Assembly (NCBI GenBank): GCA_002786025.1
Contig: NHNW01000069.1
Span: 1 to 64,000 of the forward strand
Direction of reading: 5' to 3'
DNA length: 64,000 bases
Origin: Zasmidium citrigriseum
Lineage: Eukaryota; Ascomycota; Dothideomycetes; Mycosphaerellales; Mycosphaerellaceae
Positions 56,300 to 64,000 of the stretch are shown here, one piece after another. The notes below the pieces were generated by a model that had not been told where the DNA came from, did no database searches, and was given only the letters and a program-made list of their open reading frames with translations. The number at the start of each line of letters is the position of its first letter. Within the stretch, counting starts at the first letter, position 1. Position numbers and translations under genes: made by a program.

Positions 56300-59200
56300 C
56301 TAAGCAAACTTTCCCTTCCTAGGCCCGAAGTATTCCCCCTCGGGCAACGTCAACCGCACACAAGCCTCTTTCTGGCATCCACTATTGGCATTGTTTCCCC
56401 ACCAATTCAGTTCAATCCCCGAGTACTCCAGAGCAAAGTACATGACCAGCGCAGAGAGCGCAATAGCAATAGTCAAAGCCGCTGAAAGGACGTAGTTGTA
56501 CTTGGACCAGAAAGCCAGATAGCGTCCCTTGAGGTAGACCATGGAGAGGTAGCCGAAAGGCACTGCGGGCCACATGTAGGAGAGGTTGTATGGAGGAGTC
56601 CAGACCAATCCACCACTAAGAAAGGCGACGGGGTGGATCTTCCGAGCCCAGTGGTCTTTTGAAAGTCGCTTTTGGAAGAAGTATAGAATGAGCGGAATGA
56701 CTAGGCCGATAGGAAAGGCGGAGAGCAGGATCGTGTATTGACCGCCTGAGCCAAAGACTTTCTTTGCGCCCATGCTGCCGAATTGGACTGCGGCAGCGAA
56801 GTAGACGTTGACGCCAGGGCACGTAAATCGAGCGGATTGGGTGCTGAGCGTGATAAATCAGCCACTGTAATTCCTGCTACAAGTCAAGCAAGTGCTGTTG
56901 CATACCTTTCACAGATGTCTTTGACATTCCGCAGCTGGAAGTTCATGACCCCAGTGCAGACGATGGCAGAGACGATTGTAGCTATGACTTGGGCCCAGAA
57001 GGTATGGCGAGGAGGTATCTTGGTGTAATGGGCGAGCTTAAGATCGTTGACAAAGGTCAAAGCGTGTGCTGTCGTTACGTATCTGTCGACCGTTAGTATC
57101 TATGCCGACTTGCCAAAGTGAAGGAAAGATAGCTCTAAAGTGAAGGGTAAGCAATCCTAGAGTGAAGGGTAGATAGTCCTAAAGTGAAGGGTAGAGAGTT
57201 CTGAAGTTAAGGGAGGAGAGTCCTGAAGTGAAAGATATAGACTCTTACCCGTAGCACTTGAAGAAGTTCATGGCAAGCGCATTCCCAGGCTGGATCGCTC
57301 CCCCGATGAACTCGGCGATGACGTTCAATTCGACATCGATTCCAGTGGTGGCATAGATTACCCCTGAGTAACTGGTTAGCTGTGTTACTCGATGATTGTA
57401 GGGCTACTCACCAGCTGGGATGATGTACACCAAGGACAGCAGAATACCAAAGAAGATCACGCCAACAGTGGTCTAGAAAGCGTCAGTCTCAACGCTTTGG
57501 TGCAATCTTGTAGCACTCACGTAAGTCTCCCAGCCAGTGATGACAGCTATGCCAAGAGCAATGGCAACGACGTTCAGCGCAAGATACCACCATTCGGAGA
57601 CTAAGATTGCACATCAGCCATTGAATCTGTGTCAGTATCTAAGTCCAATCACTCACCTTCAGGATAAGCCCGCATCATCTTGTTGTGCACATCGTCCGTC
57701 ACAGCCGTGTCCTTGATCTGTCGAAACAGGTTCTTGAACCCTTGTATGATCTCGTTCCGATGATAAACATAGGTATGCGTGATTGTTGCAGCGTAGACAG
57801 CAAAGAACCAAAAGTACATTGTCAGGCTAGCAGACGACATGAACGCTGGTGAGTAAGACTGGTACTTGGCTTCGTCGAGCCAACCCCGTGCGTTCAGGAT
57901 GCGGGATACGTTGTACGAAGTCGCGTTGTTGGTATACAAAGTCGAGGTATTGATTGGGAGGTAAGACGTGTAGAAGGCTGCAAGTCGGAAGAGGTGGTCA
58001 GTAACGTGTTAAATCGAAGATTCGCCACTCATACCATTCGTATACCACATTCCAATAACCATGAAACACGCCGCGAGCACGCCAAAGAACTTATTGACAA
58101 TAGCACGGTACGGAATGACCAAAGGATCACCCTTCGACGAGATGATGTTCCAATCGAAAGTGGGGAGTGGGTTGATGCCAGCGCCTTTGGAGAAGCCTGT
58201 GATCGCCGAGAGGTCGATGTTGGAGGGGGCGATCCATGCAATCCAGTTGAATGCACTGAGGGCAGTGAAAATGTAGTTTGGAAACCAGAAGTAGACAAAC
58301 ATTGACAAGAAAGCCCACATGAAAAAGCGGAAACGGGAGATGGTCCAAGTCTTGTGGGCGGGGCCTTGGACGGGTGTGTTCTTCTCTTCGAGGGTGTCAG
58401 CGAAGTGTTCCTCAACAGAGAGCGTTCAGCATACCTCTGTGCAAAGAGTTGTTTAGGGCAATGGTGACCAGCGACTTCGGGTACAAGCAGTACGAAGGAT
58501 ATACGAGAATCTTTCTCATGATGCCGGCAAGGCCATACCCTAGTCAGGTCAGCACGAGCAATGCCGTTGCGGCGGACTTATCACACCCATGAGATCGGTC
58601 GAGAGCGCCAGTAAGATTTGATATCCAAAAGAGCCAGAGTACGCTTGGTTGAAGTACTTTCTCAAGAATTGCGTGAAGATAATGTATCTTGAAGACGGGA
58701 GCGTGGAGCCGACAGTGGCCATGATCGTAATCTGCAATTGGTATTCAGTCAGTGCATCGAGATCTATCATGATGGTTTGGCCCATACCAGCATGTGCTCT
58801 TTTCGGGAGAACTGTCCTGGATTTAGACTATGTCTGACGCCAAAAAGTGTGAAACCGACATCAGGCAAAACCCGCTCGAACGCTTTGCCAACGGGATAGC
58901 AGAGTAGCTGAACGACTTCTGGCCCGACAGTGATGGAGGGTTGCCGTACAGAGAAGAGCTGATTCATGAACGCCACGACCAGAACGAAGAGCAGTCCAAT
59001 GGTCCATGATCTGATCGTCGAGCATGGTATATTCACGTCGTCTTCGTTGCTGACGACGGCTCTAACTTCGGCATAGGGACTGCTGCTTGTCAGTACCGCA
59101 GCCTCCAGTCGCATCTCTTCGATCAGGTCCGCGTGTTTCTCAGGAGCCTGGAGGATGGCCTCATGATTCTCGAGGAACTCTCTGATCTTGGCAAGGATCT

Positions 59201-59614
59201 TGGTCGGAAAGTTTGGATCGAACTCATGTAGCTCATAGCCGTGGCGAAGGATCTGGATGAATTCAATCAGTCGCTAAAGGAGATACCGGATTTCGACATT
59301 CTACCTCTTTCACTTCTTCGATAGAAAGCTTCTCGGCCTCATTCTGCGCAGACAGAAAATCGTCCTCGGTCAGATTCAGTGATCTATCCTACTTAATGAA
59401 ATAGCCCCGAATGTGTCTATCGCAGGTGCACTTACGTCTCTGCTTGCTTCGCAGTCAAGGCGTGTGTGACTTGGACAATAGGAGTATTGGTCTAACAATG
59501 TGTCAGATATTGAGCGGCACAGCGTTGATTTACGCCACGAACCTTTTGTTTCTCGTCTGTGCCAATGCCGGTGACCGTCGTCTCGATCGCATCCTTTTCG
59601 CCGAATTCTGCCAT
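56300..59614 (-). CDS. OPT-family oligopeptide transporter
   Basis: A proton-coupled plasma-membrane importer of small peptides or glutathione-like substrates. Thirteen exons from 59614 to 56300, in order: 59614-59543, 59491-59436, 59383-59305, 59252-58788, 58731-58587, 58539-58435, 58385-58035, 57977-57657, 57600-57521, 57472-57412, 57363-57249, 57082-56906 and 56843-56300. They give 856 residues with all phases consistent. OPT features are IRSWTIGLLFVLVVAFMNQLFS, NPGQFSRKEHML, the EFIGGAIQPGNALAMNFFKCYG block (OPT signature), KIPPRHTFWAQV, RFTCPGVNVYFAA and IHPVAFLSGGLVWTPPYN. The N-terminus is acidic and cytosolic. It converges on the three secreted HExxH genes. One intron is almost entirely a minisatellite. 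Confidence 0.92.
57113..57244. repeat. Minisatellite, six 22-bp units, inside an OPT intron
   Basis: Six head-to-tail units of exactly 22 bp with consensus near CTAAAGTGAAGGGTAGAGAGTC. They fill 132 of the 166 bases of the intron between exons 11 and 12 (57248-57083). Units differ from each other at a few positions. The donor site (57248) lies just outside the array. Confidence 0.92.
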
Positions 59615-61060
59615 AGCAACAAGATGAAGATGTCGCCGTACAGGTCGAATGAACAGAAGCGGAAGTGACCTGCCTTATCATGCCGACCTCTTCGCCTAAA
59701 CGCAAAAATGGAGATGGTGTAACCTACATCCGATATGTTGCAAGACAGCGCTATGCACGATGATATCCTGCGTTCTCCATTGCTTCAAGCCCAATCAAGC
59801 GGCATGTCCGACTTGGCTCGCGCTGGCGTTGAAACAGAGAGCACAGATGGCTGGAAAACGGACTTGGCAGCCGTAGATGGAGTGCGAAGGCGGTTTCTGT
59901 GTGGATGAATTCCCACTCGACCTAGGCGCCTGGTGGTCCCGATCGATATTCAACGGCTTCTGTTGATAATGGTGCTATGCGGCCGGTAGCGCTAATGGAG
60001 CGGAACAGCATGCTCTTGAGCACGACTTGGGTTGAGATTGCAGATAGCGCATGCATTCTGAGCGATATCCTCATGACCGGACCTGCGGATCCCGGTATAT
60101 CTTCCCAACGCAATCGGCTCTGCTGCAGGCAATATTTGCATATCAGACCGCGGTGGATCGAAGAAACAGTTGGTGCGCTTTGTTTGGCCTGATTGAAGAG
60201 TGGACTGGGAGGAAAGTGAGCAGAGAACGAGATGTCGTCAATCCTTGACAGGGGTTGGCGCGGCACGGACCACCCAGCCACTCCTTTCCTCTTTTCTTGA
60301 GCCACCATTGAGAATGAAACGACTTGGACTCGGACTCGAGAACAACATTCAAATGACAGTAGGAACACCGCGGGATTTGAATGTTACTGTCTTGGTAAGG
60401 CGAGGTTCTTGCAGCGTTGCAATCACTATCGAGCCCTGGTTCTCGCGTGAATGATCACCCATCAAGAAGAGCCTCTAGCTCGGTGATGCAATTCTTCGTG
60501 ATTCGCCCCAAGAATTGATCAATCGACTGTCCAAAGAAGACTCAAGAGTACAGTATTTGGATTACCTACATCTTAAACGACCTCACATTCTCAAATACTC
60601 CCTCTCGCACTACCCGAAACGACCAGAACACCCAAGCGCAGCGTAATCAACACCCGGCAATTGGCCACGGTCCCGGGCCGGGGTCTTCTCTCTGCATGTG
60701 AATGCCTCACGCATCAGTCAGCAGCGGTAAGCAGGAAAAGCGCCACAGCTGCCCCGACAGCCCCGAATGCGACAGCTACCTCGCCTCTTCACAAATCACT
60801 TTGCAGCAATTTCAAATTTGCGCGATGGGCTTGCTAGAAGTGGCATTCACGAGCTTGGGCTCGCGACAGGGCTTTGCGTCGGTACTGCGAGATTGTGGGA
60901 ATGGCTGACAGAGCAGTAGAGGAATTTGAGATGGGGGTTCCGATGTTGTGGTATAAGAGGGCGAGGAGTTGCTTGAGATATTTGGTTGTACAGAAGGACT
61001 TCGAAAGAGCGAGCCCGAGAGAGGAGATTTAAGAAATAGATTTACCTTCGATCGAACAGG
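59615..61060. other. Intergenic region between divergent OPT and catalase-like genes
   Basis: About 1.45 kb shared promoter space. Open frames at 59922-60368 (minus) and 60200-60454 (plus) have no domain. Nothing else recognised. Confidence 0.5.
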
Positions 61061-62043
61061 ATGCCACTCCCGGAGAACAAGCAGGTTGTCGAGACGGCTG
61101 ATCAGCTCGTCAAAGGGTTGAGAGGAGCTTTTGGAACTCCTCAGCAGTATCGTCCAGGTATGATGGGGATTCAAAGGTGTCCAATACCCTGACTGACATT
61201 GTAACAGCTCACGCGAAGGGACAACTCGTCAAGGGAGTGTTCATACCCACATCGGAAGCGAGCTCGCTGTCGAAGGCTCAGCATTTCAATGCTTCCACGC
61301 CGGTCGTAATCCGCTTCAGCAGCTCCACTGGCATCCCAGACATCCCCGACACCGACGCCAATGGCAATCCACGTGGAATGGCCGTTCGATTCGTGTTGGG
61401 CGATGACGGTCACAAGCATACCGACATCATCACCCACTCGACAAAGTTTTTCCCGATGAGAACTGGCGAGGGCTTCTTGCAGTTGTTGGCGGCCATCGGT
61501 GGAGGAACTATCGGTCGGTTCCTTGAAGAGAATCCATCCGCAGCGGCCTTCGTCCAGGACCCGAAGCCTTTCCCAGTCTCCTTTACCACTGAGAAGTACT
61601 TCGGCGTGAATGCCTTCAAGCTCGTCTCCAGCGAGGGGAAAGAAACCTTCGTACGCTACCGCATCGTGCCAGAGGAATTCTCAGTCCTGTCCGATGCCGA
61701 TGTGGCTTCCAAGTCTGCTTCATACCTCTTCGATGAACTGTCAGAGCGTCTTTCCAAGGGACCAGCAACCTTCAAGCTCCTTGCTCAAATCGCCGGGGAG
61801 GGAGATGTCACTGACGATGCCACCAAGCTTTGGCCGGAGGAACGAAAGGTGGTCGAGCTGGGAACTCTGAGTTTGGAAGAGGTGGAAGCACCAGATCAGA
61901 GCAAGAAGGAGGAACAGCATATCATCTATGATCCCATCCCGCGTGTCGATGGAGTGGAGGCGAGTGATGATCCTCTGCTGGACATGCGTGCTGCCGTGTA
62001 TCTAATCAGCGGCAAGGAGCGTAGGGCGGCCGAAAAGGCCTAG
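61061..62043 (+). CDS. Catalase-like haem peroxidase (srpA-type)
   Basis: A short catalase-fold haem protein, probably a peroxidase using peroxide with organic donors. Two exons, 61061-61157 and 61208-62043, give 310 residues against about 480 or more for true catalases. The splice creates HAKG, carrying the distal catalytic His. Next come the haem-pocket blocks VVIRFSSSTGIPDIPD and NGNPRGMAVRF, then THSTKFFPMR. Near the C-terminus DMRAAVYLISGKERR fits the proximal R-x3-Y haem-ligand region of this subfamily. No signal peptide and no peroxisomal SKL tail are seen. The intron is 50 nt with a CTGAC branch site. Confidence 0.9.
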
Positions 62044-62607
62044 AAGAGAAGCAGGTCATAGGTGAAAGATACCGATCTCTCAGATAGCCCCCTCGAATGA
62101 CAACTTGATGATTCTTTCCAAGATCTGATTCCGGGTTCTGCCCTTCGACGTTAACGCTGCCGAGTTGCCACGCGGCTCTTCCGGCTCCTCCATTTCTCAC
62201 CACGAGACATGCGTACGAAGTCTGCGATGCACGCGCCCCGGGCCCGGGACGATGATATCGAATTTGGAGATTCGTGTGGAAACGGAGCGGAAGTTGGGAG
62301 GAAGAGACGGCGATGGACGTTGCACAAGCCGAGCAAGCCGAGGACCCACCAGCGCCTGCATGCCAACAGCCCGGTACTTCACTAGCAGCAGCAGCTATGC
62401 GCATTGTGGGCATACATAAGCCTTTCAGCTCCGTGACCATGCTGTGCCGTCATCTCAATTATTCACCTGCGTGTGCTGAGGCGCAGCGGTGCACACGAGT
62501 CTTCAGAAGGCCGCCATGAGCCGGCAGTCGTAATCGACAAGACATACACCTACCGTCGCCCTGCTGTTGGCAATACTGCCGCCTACAAGAAGACCACCAC
62601 TGTCACC
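62044..62607. other. Intergenic region before the IML2-like gene
   Basis: 3' UTR and promoter sequence. The reading frame of the next gene is open back to about 62439 without an ATG, so an upstream exon cannot be excluded. Nothing else recognised. Confidence 0.45.
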
Positions 62608-64000
62608 ATGAAGAGAGTGGGAGGATGGCTCTCTGGCAAGACCAGTCTGCCTTCTAGCAAAAGTCTCACTGCGATCGACGAGCCCCAGGCACTAAATGAT
62701 GCGTTGACATCCGCTGCATTGATCATGAACGACGAGAACGAACGGGCGGAGAAGCTACTTGCGCAGGGCACGAGTCCCTTCCATCGCCTTGGCCGCAGTA
62801 CAACGTTCTTCCTTAGGGCGACTTTGGGTTTCGAGAAAGAGATGATGGAGCAGACGTCCGCTTGTCTGGCAGAGGCTGAGGAGTCCGCCAGCGAGCATCA
62901 CAGACGAGCAGTCCGTGATCCCACAACAGCACACCAGAGCAAGATATATCCCGCAGGGTCAGAGTATGCGTTGTGTCAGGCTGAGACCCAGCTCATGGCC
63001 GCAGTGATCGGTGTTCTCAACGAGAGCCTGACCGAAAGTCTTCGGGGATTTTACAAACTACGAAGAGCCTTTGCAAGTTTACACACCATCGTAGAGGCAG
63101 AGAACAGATACTTGGACCGGCATTTCTCGAGCTCGAAGACTTCATTATCGAGTGCTACCGCTGAGAAGAGTAGCAGTAGACCTTATGCATCGGAGGAGAC
63201 GTCTGCAACAAACTCAGGAGTCTTGACTCCAACCACCGATGTTGATGAGGAGGCTGAAGATCTGGAATTCAAAGATGCTGAGGAGGGACACTCTGGTCAG
63301 CAGACACCGCTTGAATATCAAGGAAATCTGGATGTTCCACGGATGAAGGACTTGGGTATAAACGATACAGCGAAAGACGATCTCGACAGCAAAGCTTCTG
63401 TGGATACATTGCCGACGTATGGAACACAAGGTGCAGGCAGCAAGCAGGATAACCTCGATTTCAGGGCCGATGTCTCGAACGACCCTATAGACGTGTACAT
63501 ACATTCTGGAGTCTCGCTGTGCTACGGATTACTACAGTTGATCCTCTCGATGGTACCACCGGCCTTCTCCAGGATCCTGTCGATTCTTTCTTTCCGCGGC
63601 GACAGAGAGACCGGCCTTCGATTGCTATGGAGAGCAACAGCATTCAAAGACAACGCCAACGGAGCTCTTGCAGGTGCCATCGTCCTCGGATTCCACAACG
63701 CCCTAGTCGCCCTGTGCGACATCCACACCCGAGAAGCCTTCCCTGCAGCCAAACTCCGCCTCTTACTCCAAGACATGCGCAAATTGTATCCCAAGTCAGT
63801 CATGTGGATTCTCGAAGAAGCACGCATGGCCATGGCAGATCGCGACCTCGAACGAGGCGTCGACGTTCTACAGAACAACCCATTAAAATCTCCGTTAAAG
63901 CAAGTGGAAGCTCTGCGTGTATTCGAGACCAGCATGGCATTGATGTCTCTCCATCGATACGAAGATTGCGCGGAATACTTCACAAACCTCGTGGGCATGA
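62608..64000 (+). CDS. IML2/TTC39-family protein, 5' part (runs off window)
   Basis: Partial gene: 464 residues are visible and the frame is still open at the window end, so no stop is seen. The family (Iml2, TPR-type, outer-membrane associated and linked to lipid droplets and inclusion-body clearance in yeast) is recognised from EPQALNDALTSAALIMNDE, FHRLGRSTTFFLRATLGFEKEMM, an early block with YALCQAETQLMAAVIGVLNESLTESLRGFYKLRRAF, and later VYIHSGVSLCYGLLQLILSMVPP and LLSFRGDRETGL-type sequence (here ILSFRGDRETGLRLLW). An acidic Ser/Thr-rich insert separates the two halves (about residues 190-290). ATG 62608 is the first in-frame ATG and fits the family start. Confidence 0.85.
   Translation, partial: MKRVGGWLSGKTSLPSSKSLTAIDEPQALNDALTSAALIMNDENERAEKLLAQGTSPFHRLGRSTTFFLRATLGFEKEMMEQTSACLAEAEESASEHHRRAVRDPTTAHQSKIYPAGSEYALCQAETQLMAAVIGVLNESLTESLRGFYKLRRAFASLHTIVEAENRYLDRHFSSSKTSLSSATAEKSSSRPYASEETSATNSGVLTPTTDVDEEAEDLEFKDAEEGHSGQQTPLEYQGNLDVPRMKDLGINDTAKDDLDSKASVDTLPTYGTQGAGSKQDNLDFRADVSNDPIDVYIHSGVSLCYGLLQLILSMVPPAFSRILSILSFRGDRETGLRLLWRATAFKDNANGALAGAIVLGFHNALVALCDIHTREAFPAAKLRLLLQDMRKLYPKSVMWILEEARMAMADRDLERGVDVLQNNPLKSPLKQVEALRVFETSMALMSLHRYEDCAEYFTNLVGM

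Overview
The window is a piece of a filamentous ascomycete (Pezizomycotina) genome, most likely a dothideomycete. The support is short GT-AG introns (mostly 45-70 nt) with CTRAY-type branch sites, fungal-type genes (ARG8, GCN20, OLA1, ERV29/SURF4, fungal OPT transporter), GPI-anchored and small cysteine-rich secreted proteins, and a transposon block saturated by repeat-induced point mutation (RIP). The class-level placement is inference; nothing here names a species.

Bases 1-9960 are a transposon graveyard. CpA and TpG are almost absent while TpA and CpG are abundant, as expected from saturating RIP. Inside it an LTR retrotransposon of the Ty3/Gypsy type (2305-8892, minus strand, 179-bp LTRs, TCTAG target duplication) sits in an older sequence whose left flank still reads as a Mutator-like (MULE) transposase. 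All reading frames are broken, mainly where Gln codons became stops.

Bases 9961-46800 are gene-rich and mostly housekeeping: acetylornithine aminotransferase, a PAP2 lipid phosphatase, the Obg-like ATPase OLA1, the ABC-F protein GCN20, a large Ser-rich protein with an upstream ORF overlapping its start codon, S-adenosylhomocysteinase, a GPI-anchored sugar-dehydrogenase-like protein, a VPS9/ankyrin protein, a small four-helix membrane protein, a C2H2 zinc-finger protein, the cargo receptor ERV29/SURF4, a membrane-anchored Lys-rich protein, a degenerate tRNA-Ile and a fungal protein of the regulator type.

Bases 47280-59614 form a secretion and nutrition neighbourhood: a 107-residue secreted protein made of two copies of one four-cysteine module, an alpha/beta hydrolase, three tandem paralogues of a secreted HExxH protein (putative metallopeptidases), and, convergent with them, a 13-exon oligopeptide transporter. 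The simplest reading is extracellular proteolysis coupled to peptide uptake; this is inference from position. The right end carries a catalase-like haem peroxidase and the 5' part of an IML2/TTC39-type gene that runs off the window.

Exon borders were placed by eye from splice signals, frame and family or paralogue conservation. All joined frames close correctly, but no transcript data were available.
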